Below, in pieces: positions 51,692 to 63,210 of a stretch of DNA of 64,000 nt. The DNA comes from Acipenser ruthenus. Taxonomy: Eukaryota > Chordata > Actinopteri > Acipenseriformes > Acipenseridae. A program made the position numbers and the translations under genes. Numbering within the stretch: position 1 is the first letter of the stretch; each line of letters opens with the position of its first letter. The notes under the pieces are model-generated. The model had not been told where the DNA came from. It was given only the letters and a program-made list of their open reading frames with translations, and did not search any database. The stretch spans positions 21,497,188 to 21,561,187 of the forward strand of contig NC_081198.1 of the NCBI RefSeq assembly GCF_902713425.1, given 5' to 3'.

Positions 51692-54600
51692 TTATTCCAT
51701 CTTCACGTCCTGAAGTCCGGCGATCCTCCACTCCGCGCAGGCCTTGTCCTTCCCGAGGGTCCGGATGTCCAGAATTACAAAGTCCTTGATAAGAGTTTGT
51801 GCCCTTCTGGTCGTGGTGATAGTGTCTAGCTCCTGCTTGTGATAGACACAGACGTTACGGCCTTCCCACAGGATCTGCTTGACAACATTGATGACACGCC
51901 AAACGCACTTAGCTGTGCTGGTATCGATTCCTCCCGCAGGCCCATAGAGCACAGTCTCAGCGGTCATCTTGGCCGTGTCAGCAAACCTGTTTAGGAAGAC
52001 AGAGACAGAGAGCCAGACACTGCCAGCCACATCACACTCCCAGAAGATATGGGCTGGTGTTTCTCTCTTGCGGCACTTTGCATAGGGGCATGTTTCTACT
52101 TGGGCTAGTCCCCTCCTGAACATGAACGCTCGAGTGGGGAGTGCACTGTGGACGGTGTTCCATGCTATATCCTTCTGGACATTACTGAGGCAGCTGTGAG
52201 ACACATTCTCCCAGATTTTTTGGCTTTGGGTGAGGGAGAAAGTAGCTACTTTTTCAATTTCCTGGGAACCGGCAAGATATTTAGTTACAGCCTTGTATTC
52301 CCAGGAGGCCAATTTTGCTTTATCTAAGCCCAATTTATATATAGTGTCCCTTAAGGTTCTATAATACAATGGGGGGTCCCAGGAGTACGGCACGGTGTTA
52401 TCAATAGTGCAGAGGCCCAAGGCCCTGAGACAGGTGGCAAAATAGAAACGATTCATGTAACATACCTTCCTGTCCAGGGCCTGGATGTTCTTGATAGTTT
52501 GCGTGAGCCCCTGCACTCGGGTGAGCTGCACAACGTCCGGGACCCCCTTACCTCCCTTCTTGTCGGCTTTACTCAGGGTGGCTCGCTTTACCCTCTCCAT
52601 CTTGCTGCCCCAGATAAAGCGGTGGATAATGCGGTCCACCACTTTTTTGGTGGTCCTGTCTGGGGGAAAGATTTTTCCTACATAAGAGAGGATGGGGAAC
52701 AGTATAGACTTGGTTATTAATACTCTACCCGTCATTGTTAAGGATCTTGTGCTCCATCCGCCAATCTTTTTACGGACCTGGTTAATGGCCGCCGTCCAGC
52801 TCTGGGCCCCCGAGCTATTGTTCTCGAAAATGAGGCCCAGAATCTTGATTTTGTCCTTTTTGACAGGGTACATGTCCGACAGTTCCCTATCTACCTGCCA
52901 ATTTTTAGACACGTAGACTTCGCTCTTGGACTTATTAATCACTGCCCCGGTCGCCGTGCAGTACTTCTCAAGGATATTACTAATCCGAGGTACCGACGAT
53001 GTGTTGGTGCAAATGAGTGACACATCGTCCATATATGCTGTTGTTTTGACCTGGACCCCGTTGGATCCAGGCAGCTGGAAACCAGTTATATTGGTATCCC
53101 TACGAATTGCCTGCAGGAGGGGTTCAATGCACACGACATATAGCAGTGGGGATAGTGGGCAACCCTGTCTGACCCCTGACTGGATAGATATTTTACCAGT
53201 CAGGTGCCTGTTCACCAAGACTCGGGTACTAATGTTTGTATAGATGGTTTTAACCCACTCCCTAAGTCCAGGAGCGAATTTCATCTGGTCCATCACTTTG
53301 TACATATATTCATGGCTTACCCTATCGAACGCCTTCTCCTGGTCAAGGTTGAACAGGCAGAGGGGATGGTTCCGTTCTCTAGAATAAGCCAGAATGTCCC
53401 TTGTTAACATTAAAATATCCGTGATGGACCTCCCTGGGACGCCACAAGCCTGGTCGGGGCCAATGACCAAAGGGAGGTGTACTTGTAGCCGGAGCATCAG
53501 AGCTTTGGCTAGTATCTTGTAATCCACGCAAAGGAGGCTGATTGGGCGCCAATTCCGTAGATCTTTAACTTCCCCTTTCTTATGAAGGAGAGTAATTACA
53601 CTCTCCCGCATAGAAGGGCCCAACCGCTTCTCCCTGTAGACCGCTCTGTAGACCTCCGCTAAATGGACTTTTAGCATGTCCCAAAAAAGATGGTAATACT
53701 CACCCGGGATGCCATCTGGACCTGGCGTCTTACCGGTGTTCATGGTCTTAACCGCCTGGGTGAGCTCCTCCAGCGTGAGTTCTGGGTCCTTCTCCTCCTC
53801 CTCGTCGTCCCGCACTGAGTCAGGCTCCAACTGGCTCAGGAACCAGTCTATCAGGGTGTCATCTGTAGCTTTGATGTTATATAGGTCCCTATAGAAGTTC
53901 TCTACCACTTTTTTCACTCCCTCACTATCCTCTACTATCCTCCCCCTGCTGTCGAGCATGGAGGACATCAAGTGCCGCTTCTCCCTCGTTTTCTGGAAGA
54001 AGAAGCGAGTACACTTTTCGTCTTCCTCCATTTTTTGCACTTTTGCATTGTGCATGACCTTTCGTTGTTCCTCCCTACAAAGCACTGAAAGATCTAGCTT
54101 GGTCTGGGCTATCTCGTCGCTTACAGGGAACCCCCGAAGCTGAAGCAGGCTCAGATGCTGGAGGGCAGCATTCAGGTGTTTATATTTGGCCCTCCTTTCT
54201 TTTGCTTTCCTCTTGCCTGCTGCTATGAAATAACCCTTAGTTCTGATTTTGACCATCTCCCACCACTCTATAGGGGAGTTGAATAGGTCACGCAAAGTGG
54301 TCCACTCAACAAGCCTGCTCTTATAGGCTGCAGCTATGGAGGGGTCATCGAGTAAGGAGGTGTTTAATTTCCAAACCCCTGACCCCATCTGGGAGGTCTG
54401 AGGGACCTGCAATGTTACCTGCAGGAGCCTATGGTCAGAGAAGAAGACGGCCTGGGTGTCTACTGCCGTCTTCGTAAGGGAGCTGGTATGCAGGACGAGA
54501 TCTATACGGGAGAAGGAGGTCCCAGATGAGCTCACCCAGGTAAAGGGAGGCACCAGGTCCTTACCTGCATCACACAGGGAGAAATCAGATATTACGGAGG

Positions 54601-55135
54601 ACAAAACTCTACTAGAGCGGTCGTTGCGTGGCCTGCTCCGGTCTACGTCCCTCAGAGCACAATTGAAGTCACCTGACACGATGACGGGTACGTTCCCCAG
54701 CAGGAGTGGACGCAGCTGTGGAAAAAATTGAACTCTTTCGTTTTGGTTAGTGGGTGCGTAGACATTGACCAGTCTGAGGGGAGTGTTGTTGTATGTCACA
54801 TCCACGCTCAGAATTCTACCAGGTTCTACCTCCCTGCTGCTGCGGGAGGTAATAAATGGGTTTTTAAACAGGATACCTACTCCGTCGGCTCTGGCTATGT
54901 TGGAGCCCGACCAGAAGGAGTCCCCCAGGGTCCAACTCTCCTTCAGGTCCCTATAATCAGGGCTCGACGAAATACCACACTCCTGCAGAAAGATGAGATC
55001 TGCTTTCAAGTTAGCTAGATAGTTTAGTACATCAAATCTTTTTTGTGTCTCCCTGATGCTCCTGACATTAACAGACACACATATCAGGGCCATCAGGGTA
55101 GCTAACAAGAAAAGGAGTCGCTGCGTCCACCCCAT
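51692..55135 (-). CDS. ORF2 of LINE A6: APE-RT, intact
   Basis: 1147 residues, nearly identical to the A5 protein. A visible difference is T1071 to D (GGIDTSTAK for GGITTSTAK). All endonuclease, RT and zinc residues named for A4 are present. Confidence 0.93.
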   Translation of the reverse strand: MGWTQRLLFLLATLMALICVSVNVRSIRETQKRFDVLNYLANLKADLIFLQECGISSSPDYRDLKESWTLGDSFWSGSNIARADGVGILFKNPFITSRSSREVEPGRILSVDVTYNNTPLRLVNVYAPTNQNERVQFFPQLRPLLLGNVPVIVSGDFNCALRDVDRSRPRNDRSSRVLSSVISDFSLCDAGKDLVPPFTWVSSSGTSFSRIDLVLHTSSLTKTAVDTQAVFFSDHRLLQVTLQVPQTSQMGSGVWKLNTSLLDDPSIAAAYKSRLVEWTTLRDLFNSPIEWWEMVKIRTKGYFIAAGKRKAKERRAKYKHLNAALQHLSLLQLRGFPVSDEIAQTKLDLSVLCREEQRKVMHNAKVQKMEEDEKCTRFFFQKTREKRHLMSSMLDSRGRIVEDSEGVKKVVENFYRDLYNIKATDDTLIDWFLSQLEPDSVRDDEEEEKDPELTLEELTQAVKTMNTGKTPGPDGIPGEYYHLFWDMLKVHLAEVYRAVYREKRLGPSMRESVITLLHKKGEVKDLRNWRPISLLCVDYKILAKALMLRLQVHLPLVIGPDQACGVPGRSITDILMLTRDILAYSRERNHPLCLFNLDQEKAFDRVSHEYMYKVMDQMKFAPGLREWVKTIYTNISTRVLVNRHLTGKISIQSGVRQGCPLSPLLYVVCIEPLLQAIRRDTNITGFQLPGSNGVQVKTTAYMDDVSLICTNTSSVPRISNILEKYCTATGAVINKSKSEVYVSKNWQVDRELSDMYPVKKDKIKILGLIFENNSSGAQSWTAAINQVRKKIGGWSTRSLTMTGRVLITKSILFPILSYVGKIFPPDRTTKKVVDRIIHRFIWGSKMERVKRATLSKADKKGGKGVPDVVQLTRVQGLTQTIKNIQALDRKVCYMNRFYFATCLRALGLCTIDNTVPYSWDPPLYYRTLRDTIYKLGLDKAKLASWEYKAVTKYLAGSQEIEKVATFSLTQSQKIWENVSHSCLSNVQKDIAWNTVHSALPTRAFMFRRGLAQVETCPYAKCRKRETPAHIFWECDVAGSVWLSVSVFLNRFADTAKMTAETVLYGPAGGIDTSTAKCVWRVINVVKQILWEGRNVCVYHKQELDTITTTRRAQTLIKDFVILDIRTLGKDKACAEWRIAGLQDVKME

Positions 55136-55140
55136 AGCGA

Positions 55141-57087
55141 CTATGATTGGGAGGTCGGGACACTCTTCCTACTCTTAGCTCTACGCTTGCTTCGAGGGGG
55201 CTTGGGCTTATTTGCAACTCCCATCACCCCTGAGAAGGTACTCACTGCTGCCTCGTCCAAGAAGGCACCGTCTTTATATGCACAGTACGTGGAGTTGTTG
55301 GGGCTATTCAACTCCCCACAAGGTAAGTCTGGTGGAACTTGCTCAGGGCCCCTCGGAACGTGTGGGTCAGCTTTGTCCTGGGGGGGGGGTTATGACAGAC
55401 AGCATTCTTTGGCTGTTACCGTCTGTTGAATTGGAGCTGTTAGCAGACTTCTGGCTTACCGCGTCCAGGGGTATTCCCATGTCCTCCAGTGCTGTATCTA
55501 GGAGGACCTCTAGGGGGCCCCTGGTTTTGCCCATACAAGGGAGGGGGTCAAGGATGCTTTGAAGGGAGGCCCTTCGCTTGAAGAGGGTCATTGCTACAGA
55601 GGTACTGCTGGTCAGGGAAGGTGTTGACCCCGACCTCTCCCTCGGTGCATTAGTGAACACCTCTTCTGCGAGGTGTGCTAGGGTTTGTGCCAACGACTGG
55701 GAAGGCTGGCTGGGGATGCCCTGGCTGGCTGCTACCTGCCCACTAGGCGGCAGTGTAGCCGTCCCACTCGCCTCCATCTCTGCCTGCGAGGGCAAGACTG
55801 GGGACTTTGTGTGGACATTATCTGGTTTTGGATCTATGGGGGCCACCTGCAACTTGCTGTCTTTGATCTTGATCTTCTTTCTTTTCCCCCCCTCGTCTCT
55901 ACCCTTTCTTTTCCCCACCCTCTGCTGGTTCTTCACTCCCTTCCCCTCCTTCTCACTCTCACTTTCACTGTCGCTTTTGCTTTCCTCCCCCACGGACTCA
56001 ATCCTTATGGCGTCATAACGAGAGCCGAGGGGGAGTGCTGGCGCTGAGAGGGCCCTACTCAGGGGGGGGCCGCTGCTGGGTCCGGGCTCCCTCCCTGACT
56101 CGTGTTCTGCATCAGAGGAGCTACTGGAGGAGCTAGTGGAGTGGCTGTTGTACTCTCTCTCTGGGCTGGGGGAAGGGGTCCTCGTAAAACGGGACATGTC
56201 TCGGGGGCGGGGGGGTGAGGGGGTGCTGGTGATGATGGTGGTGCTGGAGTCTGGGTCTTGGATACTGTTGGTGGTGATGTGGACTGATCTTTGTTACTTG
56301 CTCCCTCTTCCTGCTCAGGCCTAGGCTTGTTCATGTTTGCCTTGCTGGCTCTGGCCATGTTGGCATAGGAAGAGGGGCAGTCCTTAAACAGGTGCCCCTT
56401 CTTTCCACACAAATTGCACTGCCTCTCTTCTCTGCAGTGGCTGGTCTCGTGGGGGGCGCCGCAGTTCCTGCACTTGACTACAGTACACGCGGCCGTCAGG
56501 TGTCCTAATTCCCCACATTTCCTGCAGAGTTTTGGCATCCCATTATAGAATACCAGCCCTCTGTTGGGCCCTAACACTATGGAGTTTGGAATGTGGCGGA
56601 CGCCTCCAATGCCCGATGGATCAACATTAAGGCGTACCAGCCACTTTCTGGCTCCTGTCCAAACCCCATCTTCATCTGTAATTTTCCTCCCTTCTGATGA
56701 CACCCTCCCATAGCGGTTAAGCCATGTTGTAATATCATAGTCGCTAACAGCCTCATTGAAAAATTGGACAGTAACAACTTTCATTTCTCTGTCTGTCAGT
56801 GCATCCACACAAAATTCTTTGTATGGAGCGAGATATTTATTCTCCCCCCAAAAGGACCACATTTCTTGTAACTTTTGGGGGTTCCTAAAACTGACCTCAA
56901 ACACTTCCTTAAGCCCTGGCAATTTCACCAAACAATTCAAGTCAGAAGGGGAAAAACCCATACCCCTCTGAAGAATGGTCCGGCTGAACTCCAGTCTCGT
57001 CAGTCCTGGTTCCGTTTCATCTTGCTTGTTTCTTGTGAAGCGCACCGCATTGTGCCTCCTGGTTTCCTGGGTTGGCCGGAACGCCAT
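55141..57087 (-). pseudogene. ORF1 of LINE A6, two frameshifts in G runs
   Basis: The start at 57087 and the three knuckles are intact. Frame is lost at the G6-to-G5 run (56219-56223), as in A5, and again at a G9-to-G10 run (55380-55389). Open pieces: 56059-57087 and 55367-56197. Confidence 0.9.
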
Positions 57088-57822
57088 CCTTCAGCTGGCT
57101 CCTCCGATTGGGGTGGGAGAAGCCTCTGGACGTCCGGGTTGTCTCTCTCTACGGAAAAGAGACAACGTAAGCAGCAAATCTGGGCAGTTGAAGGAACTAT
57201 TACTTTAGTCCCTGAGGAGATGGTCGCCTCGCAAGAGGGACCCCCTCCCCAGGTGAACGGTGTCCTTCCCTGGCGGAGTAGGGGGCGCTGCTTGGCACCG
57301 AGACCACGTAGGAAGAATCGTGGCTGTGACGCCTCCTCGGGGTCCGGGGCCGCCCTCTGCTCCTCCCAGATGGCGCCCTCTGCTGGGCGCCTGCTGCTCT
57401 CTCGGTCTGGATCTCGATTACAATCAAGGGCTGGGGATGAGGTCGTCTAGGTCATCAAAGGGTCCTCAAAGGTCGTCTGGATGGTAGGTCCTCCTTCTCT
57501 CTAACTCCAGGAACGTCTGGAAAAGCCGGAACCGCCTGAAAAAGAAAAAAACGGGAACCGCCTGAAAAAGAAAAAACTGCTCTCAACAGTCAACAAAATC
57601 TTGAAAGACCCTCGGCCTGGATTGGGCAAGCCAAAACCAGACTGAGCATTAGTCTTCCAAAAAGTTGCCGAGCTGAAGAAAGCCAGTCAAAAATAAAAAA
57701 AATTCTGTTCCTCCTCACCCGAACAAACCTCTCACAGACCCTCGGAGGGAGCGGGCAATGCCACTACCCTCTAAGCCTTAGTCTTAGAAAGATTTATTCG
57801 AACTGAAGAGAAGCCAGAGTAT
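57088..57822 (-). other. 5' UTR of LINE A6 with U5-like head
   Basis: U5-like head at 57787-57822. The internal tandem motif has ACGGGAACC for ACTGGAACC, shared with A7. Confidence 0.75.
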
Positions 57823-58120
57823 ATGGCTGGCTAAGAAGGACCTGGCATAGGGACATGTTCCACCACACTTGTCTGGTTAGCTGCATGCTCCCATGAAACA
57901 AACTGCTGCTGTCTACATCATCATCACATGTGAATAAAAGAAAGAAAGACAGCAAGAAAGAAAGAGAGAAAGAAAGAGAAATAAAGAAAGAGAGAAAGAC
58001 AAAAAAGAAGTAAAACGGCGGGAAAACTTGCATCAACACTGGCACTCTCCCTCCAGCAGGGGTAGACAAAATGCTCACAGGAGAGATCCAGATGTGACTT
58101 TGACCAACGTTAGAGAAAGG

Positions 58121-58307
58121 TGTGCACCGTTCCCGGAGGTACTGCAATACCGGGCCGATGCGTGGAGTGGACGGAGCAAGCCCCTGTTCCATCTCCCGAT
58201 TCCAAAAATCAATTTAATATATGGTCCCCTGATAGGGGACGTATCAGATATTAAACTGATAAGAACAGATACTACACTTGATCTTAGCCAAAAGGCCGAG
58301 AAGCGAT
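58121..58307 (-). ncRNA. RNU2: U2 snRNA gene, copy 20
   Basis: RNA part identical to consensus, but the 3' box core reads AAAGTCACA instead of AAAGTCAGA, which may weaken 3' end formation. Confidence 0.93.
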
Positions 58308-58909
58308 GGCGACTTGGCCCTTGCCCGGGGCCCCCCAGCCCAGACGGCACAGGGGGATTCAAAGGTGGGTGCAAAATTCCAAGCACAAGCAGACCCCCAA
58401 AAAACGGGCTGCTGCTTCCAGAGGGGAAATGTGCAATTTAAGCAGGAGGAAACAAAACAAAGCAAAAACACACACATAACACCAAAAACAAAACATAAAC
58501 TGGCGGAGTGCGTCTTACAAATAGTCATGCCAAGCTGCTATGCTGTGCAAGGTGCCTTGGGTAACTACAACTGTGCCTCGCTGGCTGGCTGGCTTGCTAA
58601 GAAGGTCCTGGCATAGGGACATGTTCCACCACACTTGTCTGGTTAGCTGCATGCTCCCAGGAAACAACCTGCTGCTGTCTACATCATCACCACATGTGAA
58701 TAAAAGAAAGAAAGACAGCAAGAAAGAAAGAGAGAAAGAAAGAGAGAAAGAGAGAAAGAAAGAGAGAAAGAAAGAAAGAGAGAAAGAAAAAAAAAGAAGT
58801 AAAACGGCGGGAAAACTTGCATCAACACTGGCACTCTCCCTCCAGCAGGGGTAGACAAAATGCTCACAGGAGAGATCCAGATCTGACTTTGACCAACGTT
58901 AGAGAAAGG

Positions 58910-58922
58910 TGTGCACCGTTCC
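58910..58922 (-). pseudogene. RNU2: U2 snRNA 3'-terminal remnant at a deletion breakpoint
   Basis: Only the last 13 nt of U2 (GGAACGGTGCACA) with its 3' box remain before the breakpoint. Confidence 0.85.
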
Positions 58923-58924
58923 AC

Positions 58925-59440
58925 GTCGTTGCGTGGCCTGCTCCGGTCTACGTCCCTCAGAGCACAATTGAAGTCACCTGACACGATGACGGGTACGTTC
59001 CCCAGCAGGAGTGGACGCAGCTGTGGAAAAAATTGAACTCTTTCGTTTTGGTTAGTGGGTGCGTAGACATTGACCAGTCTGAGGGGAGTGTTGTTGTATG
59101 TCACATCCACGCTCAGAATTCTACCAGGTTCTACCTCCCTGCTGCTGCGGGAGGTAATAAATGGGTTTTTAAACAGGATACCTACTCCGTCGGCTCTGGC
59201 TATGTTGGAGCCCGACCAGAAGGAGTCCCCCAGGGTCCAACTCTCCTTCAGGTCCCTATAATCAGGGCTCGACGAAATACCACACTCCTGCAGAAAAATG
59301 AGATCTGCTTTCAAGTTAGCTAGATAGTTTAGTACATCAAATCTTTTTTGTGTCTCCCTGATGCTCCTGACATTAACAGACACACATATCAGGGCCATCA
59401 GGGTAGCTAACAAGAAAAGGAGTCGCTGCGTCCACCCCAT
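58925..59440 (-). pseudogene. ORF2 of LINE A7, N-terminal 172 codons only
   Basis: Start at 59440. Includes endonuclease residues N23, E52, Y126, D156 and N158 but not the SDH motif. Reading continues by chance through U2 3' flank and microsatellite to a stop at 58679. Confidence 0.9.
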
Positions 59441-59445
59441 AGCGA

Positions 59446-61391
59446 CTATGATTGGGAGGTCGGGACACTCTTCCTACTCTTAGCTCTACGCTTGCTTCGA
59501 GGGGGCTTGGGCTTATTTGCAACTCCCATCACCCCTGAGAAGGTACTCACTGCTGCCTCGTCCAAGAAGGCACCGTCTTTATATGCACAGTACGTGGAGT
59601 TGTTGGGGCTATTCAACTCCCCACAAGGTAAGTCTGGTGGAACTTGCTCAGGGCCCCTCGGAACGTGTGGGTCAGCTTTGTCCTGGGGGGGGTTATGACA
59701 GACAGCATTCTTTGGCTGTTACCGTCTGTTGAATTGGAGCTGTTAGCAGACTTCTGGCTTACCGCGTCCAGGGGTATTCCCATGTCCTCCTGTGCTGTAT
59801 CTAGGAGGACCTCTAGGGGGCCCCTGGTTTTGCCCATACAAGGGAGGGGGTCAAGGATGCTTTGAAGGGAGGCCCTTCGCTTGAAGAGGGTCATTGCTAC
59901 AGAGGTACTGCTGGTCAGGGAAGGTGTTGACCCCGACCTCTCCCTCGGTGCATTAGTGAACACCTCTTCTGCGAGGTGTGCTAGGGTTTGTGCCAACGAC
60001 TGGGAAGGCTGGCTGGGGATGCCCTGGCTGGCTGCTACCTGCCCACTAGGCGGCAGTGTAGCCGTCCCACTCGCCTCCGTCTCTGCCTGCGAGGGCAAGA
60101 CTGGGGACTTTGTGTGGACATTAGCTGGTTTTGGATCTATGGGGGCCACCTGCAACTTGCTGTCTTTGATCCTGATCTTCTTTCTTTTCCCCCCCTCGTC
60201 TCTACCCTTTCTTTTCCCCACCCTCTGCTGGTTCTTCACTCCCTTCCCCTCCTTCTCACTCTCACTTTCACTGTCGCTTTTGCTTTCCTCCCCCACGGAC
60301 TCAATCCTTATGGCGTCATAACGAGAGCCGAGGGGGAGTGCTGGCGCTGAGAGGGCCCTACTCAGGGGGGGGGGGCGCTGCTGGGTCCGGGCTCCCTCCC
60401 TGCCTCGTGTTCTGCATCAGAGGAGCTACTGGAGGAGCTAGTGGAGTGGCTGTTGTACTCTCTCTCTGGGCTGGGGGAAGGGGTCCTCGTAAAACGGGAC
60501 ATGTCTCGGGAGCGGGGGGGTGAGGGGGTGCTGGTGATGATGGTGGTGCTGGAGTCTGGGTTTTGGATACTGTTGGTGGTGATGTGGACTGATCTTTGTT
60601 ACTTGCTCCCTCTTCCTGCTCAGGCCTGGCTTGTTCATGTTTGCCTTGCTGGCTCTGGCCATGTTGGCATAGGAAGAGGGGCAGTCCTTAAACAGGTGCC
60701 CCTTCTTTCCACACAAATTGCACTGCCTCTCTTCTCTGCAGTGGCTGGTCTCGTGGGGGGCGCCGCAGTTCCTGCACTTGACTACAGTACACGCGGCCGT
60801 CAGGTGTCCTAATTCCCCACATTTCCTGCAGAGTTTTGGCATCCCATTATAGAATATCAGCCCTCTGTTGGGCCCTAACACTATGGAGTTTGGAATGTGG
60901 CGGACGCCTCCAATGCCCGATGGATCAACATTAAGGCGTACCAGCCACTTTCTGGCTCCTGTCCAAACCCCATCTTCATCTGTAATTTTCCTCCCTTCTG
61001 ATGACACCCTCCCATAGCGGTTAAGCCATGTTGTAATATCATAGTCGCTAACAGCCTCATTGAAAAATTGGACAGTAACAACTTTCATTTCTCTGTCTGT
61101 CAGTGCATCCACACAAAATTCTTTGTATGGAGCGAGATATTTATTCTCCCCCCAAAAGGACCACATTTCTTGTAACTTTTGGGGGTTCCTAAAACTGACC
61201 TCAAACACTTCCTTAAGCCCTGGCAATTTCACCAAACAATTCAAGTCAGAAGGGGAAAAACCCATACCCCTCTGAAGAATGGTCCGGCTGAACTCCAGTC
61301 TCGTCAGTCCTGGTTCCGTTTCATCTTGCTTGTTTCTTGTGAAGCGCACCGCATTGTGCCTCCTGGTTTCCTGGGTTGGCCGGAACGCCAT
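59446..61391 (-). pseudogene. ORF1 of LINE A7, several frameshifts
   Basis: The start at 61391 and knuckles are intact. Frame-changing differences: loss of one A in GGCCTAGGC near 60626, G5 at 60524-60528, G8CC to G11C at 60365-60375 and G9 to G8 at 59685-59692. It is the most damaged ORF1 in the window. Confidence 0.88.
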
Positions 61392-62127
61392 CCTTCAGCT
61401 GGCTCCTCCGATTGGGGTGGGAGAAGCCTCTGGACGTCCGGGTTGTCTCTCTCTACGGAAAAGAGACAACGTAAGCAGCAAATCTGGGCAGTTGAAGGAA
61501 CTATTACTTTAGTCCCTGAGGAGATGGTCGCCTCGCAAGAGGGACCCCCTCCCCAGGTGAACGGTGTCCTTCCCTGGCGGAGTAGGGGGCGCTGCTTGGC
61601 ACCGAGACCACGTAGGAAGAATCGTGGCTGTGACACCTCCTCGGGGTCCGGGGCCGCCCTCTGCTCCTCCCAGATGGCGCCCTCTGCTGGGCGCCTGCTG
61701 CTCTCTCGGTCTGGATCTCGATTACAATCAAGGGCTGGGGATGAGGTCGTCTAGGTCATCAAAGGGTCCTCAAAGGTCGTCTGGATGGTAGGTCCTCCTT
61801 CTCTCTAACTCCAGGAACGTCTGGAAAAGCCGGAACCGCCTGAAAAAGAAAAAAACGGGAACCGCCTGAAAAAGAAAAAACTACTCTCAACAGTCAACAA
61901 AATCTTGAAAGACCCTCGGCCTGGATTGGGCAAGCCAAAACCAGACTGAGCATTAGTCTTCCAAAAAGTTGCCGAGCTGAAGAAAGCCAGTCAAAAATAA
62001 AAAAAAATTCTGTTCATCCTCACCCGAACAAACCTCTCACAGACCCTCGGAGGGAGCGGGCAATGCCACTACCCTCTAAGCCTTAGTCTTAGAAAGATTT
62101 ATTCGAACTGAAGAGAAGCCAGAGTAT
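61392..62127 (-). other. 5' UTR of LINE A7 with U5-like head
   Basis: U5-like head at 62092-62127. Same structure as in A6. Confidence 0.75.
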
Positions 62128-62560
62128 ATGGCTGGCTAAGAAGGACCTGGCATAGGGACATGTTCCACCACACTTGTCTGGTTAGCTGCATGCTCCCAGG
62201 AAACAAACTGCTGCTGTCTACATCATCATCACATGTGAATAAAAGAAAGAAAGACAGCAAGAAAGAAAGAGAGAAAGAAAGAGAAAGAAAGAAAGAGAGA
62301 AAGAAAAAAAAAGAAGTAAAACGGCGGGAAAACTTGCATCAACACTGGCACTCTCCCTCCAGCAGGGGTAGACAAAATGCTCACAGGAGAGATCCAGATC
62401 TGACTTTGACCAACGTTAGAGAAAGGTGTGCACCGTTCCCGGAGGTACTGCAATACCGGGCCGATGCGTGGAGTGGACGGAGCAAGCCCCTGTTCCATCT
62501 CCCGATTCCAAAAATCAATTTAATATATGGTCCCCTGATAGGGGACGTATCAGATATTAA
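62128..62560 (-). repeat. U2 array block 7: one truncated spacer and a U2 fragment
   Basis: The shortest block: no complete U2 gene, only a truncated spacer with a short microsatellite and U2 nt 54-187. Confidence 0.93.
62427..62560 (-). pseudogene. RNU2: U2 snRNA 3' fragment (nt 54-187) at the 3' end of LINE A8
   Basis: Same 3' junction as at A3 and A4. Confidence 0.92.
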
Positions 62561-63210
62561 TACTCTTTTATTGAGATTTTACATTTTTTACATTTACACC
62601 CATTCGTTTTTTTCATTCATTTTACATTTCTTTTAAAGATGACATTCATGCATACAGACATACATTTTGTTTTAAAAGCATTTAAAATACATTTAAAAAC
62701 ACCAAGACAATTGTGCTTTGTACATGGTTAAAACAGACACAGATTAAAATCAACATGAAAAAAACCTGTGCTGCTTTAAAAGTGACTTGAAAAAAAGAAC
62801 CATCTATAAAAAACCAGTGTTTGTGAGGGCCGGGGAGTGCTCTCTAAAAAAGTTCAAAAGTGAACATAAAACTAGATCTAAAACAGGGACAGGGGAAAAG
62901 GGACAGTGTATAGAACAGTGAGTTAAAATTCTAAAATTTTAAAACACTTAAAATGTAACTTTTAATAGTTTACATTAAAAATCTTAAAGATACATAAAAC
63001 AAAACAAAACAAAATCAAATAAAACATTCAACGTAAATCAAATAAAAGTCAATAAAACTGAAACAAAAAGACTACATAAAACCAGGGCACCGTTGAAAAA
63101 ACGGTCATGCCAGCTAAAAAGGGCGGAATGCTGGCATGACAAAATAAATAAAAGGCTTAGCGGTGCCCCGTAGTCCCGCTCCTAGGAGCTAGCGGTTCCA
63201 GTTTTTTCCT
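62561..63210 (-). other. 3' UTR of LINE A8
   Basis: About 650 bp, AT-rich, ending in AATAAAAGAGTA. It carries CAACGTAAATCAAATAAAAG as in A5. No other feature seen. Confidence 0.75.

Larger units (their letters stand above)
51046..57822 (-). mobile_element. LINE A6: full-length family A element, mosaic
   Basis: 6.78 kb. The 3' UTR is of the A3 subtype while ORF2, ORF1 and the 5' end follow A5. ORF2 intact, ORF1 with two frameshifts. 5' junction is the shared rearranged spacer type. Confidence 0.93.
57823..58922 (-). repeat. U2 tandem array block 6 (one complete gene), ending at a deletion junction
   Basis: Truncated spacer, one complete gene, one spacer and then only 13 nt of the next U2 3' end (58910-58922), after which sequence from inside ORF2 of A7 begins. 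Confidence 0.93.
58925..62127 (-). mobile_element. LINE A7: family A element lacking its 3' half
   Basis: 3.2 kb. Contains the 5' UTR, a decayed ORF1 and ORF2 codons 1-172. The RT, zinc motif, 3' UTR and most of the U2 gene beyond are gone. The break joins U2 3' end to ORF2 with two extra bases (AC) and no obvious homology, as in end joining. It must be a deletion after insertion, because LINE truncation removes the 5' end, not the 3' end. Shares the 5' junction with A4-A6. Confidence 0.92.

Noticed and set aside
14111-62560. The whole alternation of LINE and U2 as an assembly artefact
   Set aside because: Blocks differ in gene number, private variants, junction positions and element lesions, which collapse or duplication errors would not produce consistently. 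Single-base frameshifts in G and C runs remain open to read error.
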